64,000 bases of DNA from Nocardia asteroides (GCF_900637185.1 NZ_LR134352.1:4764001-4828000), one strand, 5' to 3'. Positions 17,210-26,714 are shown, counted from the stretch's first letter. Numbers and translations are program-made. The notes: generated by a model not told the origin, from the sequence alone.

Positions 17210-17251
17210 CCCGCCCCGCGTGTCACCCGAAGGGGAAACACGCGGGGCGGG
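17210..17251 (-). terminator. Intra-operon hairpin (terminator or attenuator)
   Basis: A perfect 14-bp stem, CCCGCCCCGCGTGT (17210-17223) with ACACGCGGGGCGGG (17238-17251), 14-base loop. It begins 7 bases after the stop of the NnrU-like gene and ends 30 bases before mvaK1. No promoter fits in the remaining gap, so read-through or attenuation is more likely than a full stop. Confidence 0.7.
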
Positions 17252-17257
17252 AACGCT

Positions 17258-18067
17258 TCACGGCTGTCGGGTCGATCGGCCGAAGATGCGGAGCACGGAC
17301 GGGAAGAAGGCGGGAACCTGAGCCGCGTAGGCGCGGTAGGACGCACCGAAGCGCGCGATCAGGTCCCGTTCCTCCAGGTAGGTGCCCAGCAGGATGTAGC
17401 CGGTCAGCCCCAGTGCCCACACCAGATGCCCGACGGTGAACGTGCTGGCGAACCAGAACGAAACCAGCAGGCCGGTCATCAGCGGATGCCGGACCAGTCG
17501 GTACACCCCGTTCACCTGCAACCGGTCCACCGTCGCGTCGGGTACCTGGATGACGTACTCGCGGTAGGCCTGGCTGATGCCGAGCAGGTGGAAGTGGTTC
17601 AGCAGCAACGTCGCCGCGTAGACCAGCACGAAACCGAGCCAGAACCCGGCGTCGAGCACCAGTCCCACGGTGCCCTCGGCCGACCACAGCTGCGCCGGAA
17701 TCGGCTGCCACGCCAGCATGATCACCCACATCACCAGGCACACGGCCACGATGTAGACGGTCCGCTCCAGCGCCTCCGGCACCCAGCGGGTGACGAAGGC
17801 CTTGAACGCGGGCCGGGCCATGCCCGAGTGCTGCAGGCCGAACAGGCCCAGCAGCAGCACGTCGATGATCAGTGCCGGGACGGTCGACAGGTGCGGGCCC
17901 TTGTCGATCGTCTTCGGCAGGAACCAGCCGCCGGCGAACAGCAGCATCAGCGGCACGGTGATGCCGGCGACGCCGTAGACGGCGAAGGCGAACAGGAACG
18001 GCACGAGGCGCGAGCGGCTCGTCAGGACGTCCCTGGCCTGCGACGACGTGGGGGTGATCAGATCCAT
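17258..18067 (-). CDS. NnrU/MddA-like membrane methyltransferase
   Basis: A 269-residue membrane protein with about six hydrophobic segments (starting near residues 20, 55, 95, 125, 150 and 200). The C-terminal part VNGVYRLVRHPLMTGLL followed by YLEERDLIARFGASYRAYAAQVP is the SAM-binding pattern shared by NnrU, MddA and isoprenylcysteine carboxyl methyltransferases. ATG 18067 overlaps the desaturase stop by about 10 bases; a longer open frame upstream is desaturase shadow. In this operon a prenyl-linked O- or S-methylation is an attractive role, but MddA-like thiol methylation is an equal possibility. Confidence 0.75.
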   Translation of the reverse strand: MDLITPTSSQARDVLTSRSRLVPFLFAFAVYGVAGITVPLMLLFAGGWFLPKTIDKGPHLSTVPALIIDVLLLGLFGLQHSGMARPAFKAFVTRWVPEALERTVYIVAVCLVMWVIMLAWQPIPAQLWSAEGTVGLVLDAGFWLGFVLVYAATLLLNHFHLLGISQAYREYVIQVPDATVDRLQVNGVYRLVRHPLMTGLLVSFWFASTFTVGHLVWALGLTGYILLGTYLEERDLIARFGASYRAYAAQVPAFFPSVLRIFGRSTRQP

Positions 18068-19050
18068 GCGAACCACGGCAGGTACCGGTTGCGCACGGTC
18101 CCCTCTTCGATGCGCTTCTCCAGCTTGGCCTTCCACTTGTTGCCGTAGCCCTCGTTGAGGAAGCCGCCGGGCCAGAACAGGCGCCAGCCCGACTGCGCGA
18201 CCATCCAGTAGGGGACGATGACGCCGGGGTTCACGTCACGCATGTAGTCGAGCTTGTCCGGGATCTGGCTCCAGTGGATACCCGGGTAGCGGTGGTGCAC
18301 GCTGTGGTAGCCCTGGTTGAAGATCAGGAAGTTGAGGATGTTGCCCGCGTTGTTCAGCGAGGTGCTCGGCTCGTCGTCGAAGCCGCGGGCCGGCGCGTGG
18401 CTCAGCCAGGCGAAGTAGCCCGCGTTGACCTGCGTGATGAGGAACGGCACCCAGTAGAACAGGACGAACTTCTCCATGCCTGCGGCGTACCAGACACCGC
18501 CGATCACGACCGCGTACACCGCCAGGTCGAACAGGAACTGGTGGCGGGTGCGCAGGCGCCGCGGCGCCGGGTTCGCGGCGAAGACCATCCGCATGGTGTG
18601 GACCTTGACGATCACGCCGTAGCGGACCCAGTACCAGATGGCGCCGAGGCCCTTCTCCATACCGGTGGTCGCGGTGACGTCGCCGGGCCCGTCGTTGAAC
18701 CGGTGATGGTTGAGGACGTGCACCTCACGCATCTCGGCGGCGGTCAGGTTGCCCGGCAGACAGCACAGGATGTCGACGACCCGGTTCGGGAACTTCGACA
18801 CGAACAGCGGCCGGTGGGTGTGCATGTGCATGACGCCGATGGTCAGCGACAGGTTCAGCAGCGACAGCACGATGATCAGCGGCACCGCCACGTACCAGTT
18901 CGAGGCGAACGGCACGAACAGCCCGAAGGCCGTCATGCCCATCCACAGCGCGATGTGCACGAGCGGGCCGACATTGGAGGCGTGCTCGAGCTTGAGCACG
19001 CGTTTGCTGAACGGCGTCTGTTCGGGGGCGACGGGCGTTGGGGTGCTCAT
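18058..19050 (-). CDS. Membrane fatty-acid-desaturase-like di-iron enzyme
   Basis: A 330-residue integral membrane protein with the three histidine clusters of the desaturase/hydroxylase superfamily: HMHTH near residue 74, HVLNHHRF (HxxxHH) near 111, and NQGYHSVHHRYPG (HxxHH) near 248. Hydrophobic segments flank them. ATG 19050 has GAAGGAG upstream and overlaps the stop of the 21-codon ORF. It lies between the chain-joining enzyme and the methyltransferase, so it may desaturate or hydroxylate the prenyl product; a fatty-acid substrate is also possible. Confidence 0.85.
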   Translation of the reverse strand: MSTPTPVAPEQTPFSKRVLKLEHASNVGPLVHIALWMGMTAFGLFVPFASNWYVAVPLIIVLSLLNLSLTIGVMHMHTHRPLFVSKFPNRVVDILCCLPGNLTAAEMREVHVLNHHRFNDGPGDVTATTGMEKGLGAIWYWVRYGVIVKVHTMRMVFAANPAPRRLRTRHQFLFDLAVYAVVIGGVWYAAGMEKFVLFYWVPFLITQVNAGYFAWLSHAPARGFDDEPSTSLNNAGNILNFLIFNQGYHSVHHRYPGIHWSQIPDKLDYMRDVNPGVIVPYWMVAQSGWRLFWPGGFLNEGYGNKWKAKLEKRIEEGTVRNRYLPWFAWI

Positions 19051-19112
19051 AGTCGAGCTCCTTCGCTAGTGATGTCCAGGACGGTGAGCGCGGGTCGGAT
19101 CAGGTTGCTCAT
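19047..19112 (-). CDS. 21-codon ORF coupled on both sides by ATGA
   Basis: Starts MSNLIRPALT and ends SEGARL (21 residues, near neutral). Its ATG at 19112 overlaps the stop of the squalene/phytoene-synthase-like gene, and its stop overlaps the desaturase start. An AGGGAGCC ribosome site precedes it. It fits the coupling style of the whole operon, so it may be translated simply to carry ribosomes to the desaturase, or it may be a real small protein. No family is recognised. Confidence 0.45.
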   Translation of the reverse strand: MSNLIRPALTVLDITSEGARL

Positions 19113-20380
19113 GGGCGGCTCCCTTGGGTGCTGGTGTCGAGGGCAGCGAGTTGGAGTCTCGTGGCGAGGGCCTGCAGCGCTTCGGGTTCGTGCGGTGCCA
19201 CCCGTTCCATCGCGCCGAAGGCGAGGTGGTCGGCGATCATCATGGTGCGGATCTCGGCGTCGGGGAGTTCGCCGGTGAGCGGCTCCTCGGGCAGCGTCTC
19301 CACGAGCGCGAAGGTGGTGTCGACGATCAGCGGGACCAGCGAGGTCGGCATCGACAGCGGGTCGCCCGCGCCGAGGACCCGCGTGGCTCCGCTCGCGCCG
19401 TCGGCGAAATCCGGTGAGGCGTCGAGCATCCGGTGGATCGCCAGGTCGGCGGTACCGCGCACGCGCTCCAGCATCCGGTTCCAGTAGCGGTTCGAGGACG
19501 CCGCCAGCAGCGCGGCGCCGACCTTGCGCCGGTAGGGCGCGGGCGTGTCGACCACCGAGCACAGGAACGCGGAGGTGGTGATGGTCATGTACGCCATCGC
19601 CGCGCGCGCACCCCGGCTCGGGGTGCCGGGGCCCAGCCGGGCCAGCAGGGCGAACCCGCCGAGCGCGGGGGCGAGCAACTGCAGCATGACGATCCGCTTC
19701 AGTTCCTCGCGGTCGGCGACGCCGTAGATCTCGAACTCGTTGTCGCGCAGGTCGTTCGCCGACTGGGCGATGACCGCGACACAGCCGGTGAGCTCACGCA
19801 GGTCGGCTTCGGAGAGCACATTGTCGGCGACCAGGGCGCACGCGTAGTGGGTGACCCGGCCGAGCACGCCCTCGCTGTAGGCGACCCGCGACAGCGGGGT
19901 GTCGATGTTGCGGGCCATCACGCCGGCCACGTCGGTGACGACCTCGCCGACCCGCTTGCGCCCGTCCGCCGACAGCACCGAGACCAGTGCCCTGATGTCG
20001 GTGATGCGGTCGGCGAGCAGCCGGTCGACGGCCTCGCTGTCGCGGGCCGCCACGGCGACCGCGGGCAGCGCGGGCGGCGGGGTGTCGGTGGCGCCGGTGA
20101 GGTAGTCCGCCGCCGCGAGCACGGCGCCGCTCGCGATCGCGCGCTCGCTCAGGTCCTCGAAGGCGTCGAGGACCCGGCAGGCCAGCAGGGCCGCGGTGGC
20201 CTCGTCGCGCAGGTGCGCGGGCAGGAAGCTCACCGAGATGCCGAGGTTGCGGCCCGCCGGGATCAGGGCCAGCGCGGCCAGCTCGGCGGGGGTCGTCGCG
20301 GCGCGCAGCGCGGCCAGGTCGGGCGCGCGCCGCAGGTGGCGCAGCCCGTAGGCGAGCGAGCCGATCCGGGTCTTTCTCAT
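19109..20380 (-). CDS. Squalene/phytoene-synthase-superfamily protein
   Basis: A 423-residue all-helical prenyl-joining enzyme candidate. SFLPAHLRDEATAALLACRVLDAFED matches the family's N-terminal signature; its first Asp-rich motif DxxED is DAFED (72-76). The second, expected as D-x-G-E-D after QLTNILR, reads AQSANDLRDNEFE (about 206-217), so one acidic position is shifted or replaced. The protein is about 120 residues longer than phytoene synthases, with an unassigned C-terminal helical extension. ATG 20380 overlaps the prenyl synthase stop. It probably uses two prenyl diphosphates from the upstream enzyme; chain length and product are unknown. Confidence 0.72.
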   Translation of the reverse strand: MRKTRIGSLAYGLRHLRRAPDLAALRAATTPAELAALALIPAGRNLGISVSFLPAHLRDEATAALLACRVLDAFEDLSERAIASGAVLAAADYLTGATDTPPPALPAVAVAARDSEAVDRLLADRITDIRALVSVLSADGRKRVGEVVTDVAGVMARNIDTPLSRVAYSEGVLGRVTHYACALVADNVLSEADLRELTGCVAVIAQSANDLRDNEFEIYGVADREELKRIVMLQLLAPALGGFALLARLGPGTPSRGARAAMAYMTITTSAFLCSVVDTPAPYRRKVGAALLAASSNRYWNRMLERVRGTADLAIHRMLDASPDFADGASGATRVLGAGDPLSMPTSLVPLIVDTTFALVETLPEEPLTGELPDAEIRTMMIADHLAFGAMERVAPHEPEALQALATRLQLAALDTSTQGSRP

Positions 20381-21459
20381 CGGTTGATCACCTGCTGCAG
20401 GAGTTCGCGGAGATCGTCGCGGGCCGGCGACGGCGGGAAGATGTCGAGCGCGGCGCTCGCGGTCTCGGTGGCGCGCACCGCGACCACCCGGGCGGCCTTG
20501 GTCGCGCCGCTGTCGACGAGGTCGGCCTGCAGGACCGCGCTGGAGGTGGTCTCGTCCAGCCACATCTCGCGGGCGCCGGGGCGCAGGGCCAGCCATTCGA
20601 TGACCGGCCAGGTCGGCACCCGCCGGTCCAGGTCGCCGCAGGCGTCCTTGCCCAGTTCGGGTCCGCCCTCGATGTCGCGGACGTCGTCCATGATCTGGAA
20701 GGCGAGCGCGAGCTGGTCGGCGTACTCCATCAGCGCCTGCAGCCGGTCGTTGTCGGCGCCGCCCGCGGTGCCGCCGTAGGAACACGAGAGCCGGAACAGC
20801 GTGCCCGTCTTGGCGCCCGCCACCAGCTCGTAGTGGCGGCGCAGCGCGGTGGCGTCGACGGCGGGCGGCAGGGTTTCGATGAGCTGGCCGAACGACAGGT
20901 CCGACAGCCGGTCGGCGTAGGTCACGCCGGGGGCGTCGCCGATGCCGGCGAACACCCCGGCGTTGTCGGCCAGCACCTGGGCGACGACCTGCATGGCGGT
21001 GCCGGCCAGGTGGAATCCGGCCCTGGCCGCGATGCGCACGCCGAAGGCGGCGGGGACCGACGGCGCGCCGCGGCGCAACAGGGAACCGTCACAGATGTCG
21101 TCGTGCAGCAGCGAGGATTCGTGCAGCATCTCCATCGCGCAGGCCAGATCGATGGCGGCGTGACGCGGTGCCGCCTCCACGTCGGGGAGCAGACCCGCGC
21201 ACGCGAGCACGAGGCGGGCCCGGACCCGTTTCCCGGGAGCGGCCAGGACGTGCCGGTAGATGTCGTCGAATTCACCACCGGTGCCGAGGATTTCATGCAA
21301 TCGCTCGGTGACCAGCGGGAGCAGCTCGACCGGGCCGACAGCCGCGTCGCCGACGCCGGACGGTCGCGACAGGACCGCCACCTGGTCACCCGAGTGCTCC
21401 GGGTGCACGGCCGGGTGCCCATCCTGACGGGGTGCTGAGGGTAGCGCGGGATTGTCCAT
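20377..21459 (-). CDS. Polyprenyl (probably geranylgeranyl or longer) diphosphate synthase
   Basis: A 360-residue trans-prenyltransferase. The first Asp-rich motif is DDICD (120-124) in LLHDDICDGSLLRRG; the second is DDVRD in FQIMDDVRDIEG, followed by GKDACGDLDRRVPTWPV. GKRVRARLVL binds IPP. Small residues (Ser115, Ser116) stand four and five positions before the first motif, which by the known rule favours C20 or longer products. ATG 21459 has AAAGGAG upstream; the open frame further upstream crosses the promoter and is ignored. It is the first gene of the isoprenoid operon. An N-terminal stretch of about 45 residues is low in structure. Confidence 0.9.
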   Translation of the reverse strand: MDNPALPSAPRQDGHPAVHPEHSGDQVAVLSRPSGVGDAAVGPVELLPLVTERLHEILGTGGEFDDIYRHVLAAPGKRVRARLVLACAGLLPDVEAAPRHAAIDLACAMEMLHESSLLHDDICDGSLLRRGAPSVPAAFGVRIAARAGFHLAGTAMQVVAQVLADNAGVFAGIGDAPGVTYADRLSDLSFGQLIETLPPAVDATALRRHYELVAGAKTGTLFRLSCSYGGTAGGADNDRLQALMEYADQLALAFQIMDDVRDIEGGPELGKDACGDLDRRVPTWPVIEWLALRPGAREMWLDETTSSAVLQADLVDSGATKAARVVAVRATETASAALDIFPPSPARDDLRELLQQVINR

Positions 21460-21604
21460 GGCGCTGAACTCCTTTGGTGTGGTCACGATGGCGGTGAGGT
21501 TCACCCCGACTGGCGCACAGGGTTCGGCGGGTGCTCGAGCGCGGGCCGTCGACGCTGGTGACCTGTCACAAACGACCGGGCCCGAGAGCTTCCCGACCGC
21601 TTAC

Positions 21605-21646
21605 CTACCGACGGGTAGTTTTGTAGAACGTTCCCCGACTTGTCAA
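21605..21646 (-). promoter_or_regulatory. Promoter and TetR-type operator of the isoprenoid operon
   Basis: On the minus strand a consensus -35 TTGACA (21646-21641) is followed by an A/T-rich -10 region around 21628-21617 (TACAAA/AAAACT). The inverted repeat CTACC-GACG-GGTAG (21605-21618) abuts the -10 and has the form of TetR-family operators. The leader to the ATG is about 150 bases. No TetR gene is adjacent; the nearest in the window are mftR and the one at 57962. Confidence 0.55.
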
Positions 21647-22281
21647 GCGCTACAACAGGTTTCACTTTTCACCCGTGGTATTCGACAGTGCCGCAAGGTA
21701 ACTCGAGCACGCGAGTCACACAAGACCGAATCTTCACCATGGGCGAACCCCGTAACCCAGTGGAAGCTGCAGTGCTCCAAGGGATTCGGAGACCCTAGCC
21801 CAGCGAGGCGGGGAACTTGTTGCGCCGAGGTAAGGACTGAAGAGCTGTCGCGACACTGCGACAGCGCGATGCGGGCACGACGTCCCCGCCACTGGGGATC
21901 GCACCGACCACGAGCCGATTCTTCCGAGGAAACCCGGAAAACACCTGATCAGAGGGGCTGCCGTGGACGTCGTCGTCCGGCGGGTGGAGCGCGGAATCGC
22001 CGCTCGAACCCACTCTACGACCGCGCGCGCGTTGCCGCGAATCGGCTTGTCCGCATAGTGAGATCTCCACAGGTCCCCCGCCGAAGTTTGGCGTCTTTCC
22101 CAATACTCCCGATCGTTAGCTCGAGATACTAACGCTCCCTTGCCATTTCGACACTCAACGTCACACCGTCAGGGCATTCGTTTCGAATTGGAAGCGTTTC
22201 GGCCGACCCTTCCCCCACGTCCCCGGTGCGTGTCACCGCCCGCCGGTAGCATCGAAATCCCTCTCGCACAGCCGCCGTCGA
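21647..22281. other. Non-coding stretch upstream of the isoprenoid operon
   Basis: About 630 bases with no convincing gene on either strand. The base composition is less GC-rich than neighbouring genes. Open frames here lack ribosome sites and family resemblance. No further promoter or RNA gene could be supported. Confidence 0.5.
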
Positions 22282-22527
22282 GGCATCCTGCTCACCGAGC
22301 TGCCGCGGCCGCGGATCAACTACGAGGTGCTCGGCAATACCCGGGCGCATCTGCACGGGCATGTGCACGCTCGGTACGACTGGGAGCCGGCGGCGCTGCG
22401 GGTCGGGCCGGTGCATCTGTACGGTGCCGAGCGGTCGGCGCCCGAACACGCGCTCGGGCCACGGCACGACCGCTTGCGGGCGGCGATCACCGAGGCACTG
22501 TCCGCGATGCTCGGCGACGGGCGGGGT
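22282..22527 (+). pseudogene. C-terminal remnant of a HIT-family hydrolase
   Basis: The frame reads LTELPRPRINYEVLGNTRAH, then LHGHVHARYDWEPAALRVGP, then a tail with LGPRHDRLRAAITEALSAML. This is the C-terminal half of HIT-family nucleotide hydrolases, including the histidine triad region (HLHGHVH). The N-terminal half is absent: upstream codons have no start and no resemblance. The normal stop also seems lost, since the frame runs on over the minus-strand gene. It is best read as a decayed fragment left by deletion or rearrangement. Confidence 0.7.
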
Positions 22528-22530
22528 GAG

Positions 22531-23136
22531 TCAGCGGGCGGCGGTGCTGCCGAGGACGAGGAGGTCCGGGAGGGGGTGGTCGACGATCGGGACCGTGGGA
22601 CGGACGGTGGGGCCCTCGCGCAGGACCGTGCAGCGGCGGGCCAGCAGCGCGCCGCAGGCCTCGACCGTCGTGGTGATCAGCGCCTCGGCCAAGGGGAGGT
22701 CGTCGTCGCGGTAGGCGTACACGGAGAACCGCACCGCGCGTGGGTCGTTCATCGGGTCGGCCTGCAGGACCACCTCGGTGGGGCAGCTCGACAGCAGCAT
22801 GATCGCGGTGGCGAGGTCGGCGCAGGGGTCGCCGGTGGCGAGCTCGGCACCGGCGGCGACCGCCTCGAACACCGCCCGCAGGCTCGGCCGTTCGGGCACC
22901 GGCCGGTCGTCCTGAAGGCGGGACCAGCGGCGCAGCGCCGGATGGTCGGCGATGTCGGCTCTGGCGTGCCAGCGGCGCAGGCCGCCGGCGAGCAGTCGGC
23001 CGACCGCCGTGTGCCAGACGGCCGGGTCGTCGATGCGGGCGACGACGCGCAGGCGTCGGCAGTCGTCACCGTGGGGGGTCAGGATCGGCTCGATGGCCGG
23101 GATCGTCGCGCCCGCGACGGGTCGGTGGGTCTGCAT
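22531..23136 (-). CDS. Hypothetical protein, 201 residues
   Basis: Not recognised. A soluble, Arg/Ala-rich protein with no membrane segment or signal peptide. It starts MQTHRPVAGATIPAIEP and has a central region with LATAIMLLSSCPTEVVLQADPMNDPRA and SVYAYRDDDLPLAEALI. Codon use and GC content are typical of the genome, which supports a real gene. It lies alone between the HIT remnant and a 490-base spacer containing a strong palindrome. Confidence 0.6.
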   Translation of the reverse strand: MQTHRPVAGATIPAIEPILTPHGDDCRRLRVVARIDDPAVWHTAVGRLLAGGLRRWHARADIADHPALRRWSRLQDDRPVPERPSLRAVFEAVAAGAELATGDPCADLATAIMLLSSCPTEVVLQADPMNDPRAVRFSVYAYRDDDLPLAEALITTTVEACGALLARRCTVLREGPTVRPTVPIVDHPLPDLLVLGSTAAR

Positions 23137-23629
23137 GGTGAGCTCCTAGCGGGCGAGGGAACCGAACGACTGCTGTCCCGTGGCGGCACCACGCCACCAC
23201 GCCGGCCGCAATGCCATGGCCGCGACCACCGGCACCGACTGCGCCGTGGTCGATTTCAGTACGGAAAAGCCCTGTCGGGAGGTCGTCCGGAGCGGCCCCG
23301 ACTGCCGCGCCACTATAGCCATTTCCGCCCTCTCCGTTACCTGAATGGAACCCAGCGAACCATGGGCCACCAAACGTACAGCCCGAACAGGTCAGGGCGG
23401 GTGTTTCGTCACGAAACAGTGATAACCCGAAACGTAACGAAAATTGCCCTCCGCGCAACATGCCAGGTCAAGGACATTTTTTCGATTAGCCAGCAATTTG
23501 CTGTACGCGGCCGGCATTCAGATCGGATAACAATTTCCGAGGCGGTATCGGCCACGAATTCGAGGTATCACCGGCCAGTGTTCACACCGGCCGGAACAGC
23601 GTGGCGGACGGCAGTGAAATCGAGCGGCT
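23137..23629. other. Spacer of lower GC with an operator-like palindrome
   Basis: No gene is supported in these 490 bases, which are clearly less GC-rich than the surroundings. The main structure is the palindrome GTTTCGT-C-ACGAAAC at 23403-23417, with a related half site CGAAAC and CGAAA in the next 25 bases. The rest shows no RNA gene or further repeat. Confidence 0.5.
23403..23417. promoter_or_regulatory. Palindromic operator-like site
   Basis: Perfect 7-bp arms GTTTCGT and ACGAAAC around one C. A further CGAAAC and ACGAAA follow at about 23429-23441, giving a cluster of similar half sites. It is about 270 bases upstream of the unrecognised gene ending at 22531. The binding protein is unknown. 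Confidence 0.45.
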
Positions 23630-24397
23630 TCATTCGTCGCGATTGGGCCCGAAGCTACCTTCCAGCCGATTACGCGAACCGGGATGGATCAACCGCGCGG
23701 CACTCACCAGCCCGCCCGAGGACCACGTCTTGCGCCGGATGAGCAGACACGGTTCGTCGGCGTCGATGTCGAGCAGCGCGCACTCCTCGCGGCTGGCCCG
23801 CACCGCCTCCACGACGTGCTCACCGCGGATCAGCGGAGCCACCTCGCTCAGGTAGGTGTTCGGGGTGACGGTGGTGAAGTCCTGGGTCAGGTAGTCGGGC
23901 GCCTGTGCCGGATCGACATAGCGGTCCTCCACCTGGATGGGCACATCGTCCTCGATGTGCACCAGCAGCGAGTGGAACACCCTGCCGCTCATGGCGTTTC
24001 CCAGCACCGGATGCCGGTCGCCCGCCTCCTCGGCGCGCACGAACACCACCTCGGTCCGGTGCCGGTGCCCGCGCCGGGAGATCTCGTCGGCGATGTTCCT
24101 GACCTCGAACAGCGGTGAGGCCGCCTTGGCGGGCGCGACGAAGGTACCGACCCCCATCACCCGGGTGAGCGCGCCGTCGGCGGTGAGATCACGCAGGGCC
24201 CGGTTGATCGTCATGCGGGAGAGCCCGAGCGCGGTGACCAGCTGGTTCTCCGAGGGGATCTGCGCGCCCTCGGTCCACCGGCCGCCCTTGATCTGAGCCA
24301 TGATCAGCTGCTTCACGCGTTCGTACGCCGCGAACTCGGTCCCCAGCTCGCCGTACAGTGCGGCCAGGTCCGCATCGACCACTTCGATCGCCACCAC
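23630..24397 (-). CDS. hutC: HutC, GntR-family repressor of histidine utilisation
   Basis: A 255-residue GntR/HutC regulator. The N-terminal winged helix (about 22-90) has AYERVKQLIMAQIKGGRWTEGAQIPSE, LGLSRMTINRALRDLTADG and a VGTFVA wing. The C-terminal UTRA domain (about 95-240) binds the effector, urocanate in characterised HutC proteins. It is divergent from hutU; palindromes TGTATATACA and close variants at 24469, 31363 and 31422 are its likely operators. Confidence 0.9.
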   Translation of the reverse strand: MVAIEVVDADLAALYGELGTEFAAYERVKQLIMAQIKGGRWTEGAQIPSENQLVTALGLSRMTINRALRDLTADGALTRVMGVGTFVAPAKAASPLFEVRNIADEISRRGHRHRTEVVFVRAEEAGDRHPVLGNAMSGRVFHSLLVHIEDDVPIQVEDRYVDPAQAPDYLTQDFTTVTPNTYLSEVAPLIRGEHVVEAVRASREECALLDIDADEPCLLIRRKTWSSGGLVSAARLIHPGSRNRLEGSFGPNRDE

Positions 24398-24456
24398 CGG
24401 TATCCGTTCCCTCGGTTTGCTCAGAGAATACGTTGCGCCCGAACGCCACAGCGAGC

Positions 24457-24488
24457 TTGACAGGTACTTGTATATACAGGACTATACC
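24457..24488 (+). promoter_or_regulatory. hutU promoter with HutC operator
   Basis: TTGACA (24457-24462) is followed by the 10-bp perfect palindrome TGTATATACA (24469-24478) and by ACTATACC, which holds the probable -10. The palindrome agrees with HutC sites known from other bacteria. The leader to the hutU ATG (24545) is about 50 bases. The -10 position is uncertain by a few bases. Confidence 0.7.
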
Positions 24489-24544
24489 ACTAACCTGGAT
24501 TTCAGTGACCCAGGACACAGCCGTCATTTCGAGGAGTGAAACCG

Positions 24545-26224
<1,680 letters not shown>

Positions 26225-26231
26225 TCCCCAC

Positions 26232-26262
26232 CCCGCCCGCGCCCCCTACCGGCGCGGGCGGG
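26232..26262 (+). terminator. hutU terminator
   Basis: A perfect 12-bp GC stem, CCCGCCCGCGCC (26232-26243) with GGCGCGGGCGGG (26251-26262), 7-base loop, starting 8 bases after the hutU stop. It may also serve acpM on the opposite strand, whose stop is at 26301. Confidence 0.75.
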
Positions 26263-26300
26263 CGACGCTGAGATCCGGCCGCTCCCCCGGCGGCCGAACC

Positions 26301-26609
26301 TCAGCTGTCCTGGGCCTCGGTGAACTTCGCCACCATCTCCGCGGCCAACCGAGGTTGCTCGGCCTCCATGCGCTGTACGTAGGCCACCGCGTCACCGACG
26401 GTCCGCAGACTCGCCAGGTCCTCGTCGGGAATCTTGACGCCGTACTTGTCCTCGAGCTGGACGGCGATCTCCACCAGCGACAGCGAGTCGATCTCCAGGT
26501 CCTCGACGAAGGATTTCTCGATCGTCACGTCGGCGACGTCGATGCCGGTCACCTCCTCGACGATCTCCGCGATGCCTGCGACGATGTTGTCTTCCCGCGT
26601 GGTAGCCAC
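26301..26609 (-). CDS. acpM: AcpM-type acyl carrier protein
   Basis: A 102-residue acyl carrier protein. The phosphopantetheine serine is Ser42 in EDLEIDSLSLVEI. The sequence IAGIAEI..VTGI, KSFVEDL and EDKYGVKIPDEDLASLRTVGD is close to mycobacterial AcpM, the carrier of the FAS-II meromycolate pathway, including a short C-terminal extension. GTG 26609 follows AAGGGTG. Unlike the classical acpM-kasA-kasB cluster it stands alone, between hutU and a merR gene. Confidence 0.88.
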   Translation of the reverse strand: MATTREDNIVAGIAEIVEEVTGIDVADVTIEKSFVEDLEIDSLSLVEIAVQLEDKYGVKIPDEDLASLRTVGDAVAYVQRMEAEQPRLAAEMVAKFTEAQDS

Positions 26610-26698
26610 GAATCACCCTTTCCTGTCTGCATTCTCTGTACGCTGCGCCGCCCGCCGAGCCCATCCGGGACCGAGCGGCGGTACCGGTACGCTAAAAG

Positions 26699-26714
26699 CT
26701 CCACCGGGGTGGAG
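26699..26714 (+). promoter_or_regulatory. MerR-type operator
   Basis: CTCCACC-GG-GGTGGAG, perfect 7-bp arms with a 2-base centre, immediately before the merR start. Such a palindrome in the promoter spacer is the usual binding site of MerR proteins, here implying autoregulation. Confidence 0.6.

Noticed and set aside
7596..21459. Carotenoid cluster
   Set aside because: There is a phytoene-synthase-like enzyme but no CrtI-type desaturase, lycopene cyclase or other crt gene.
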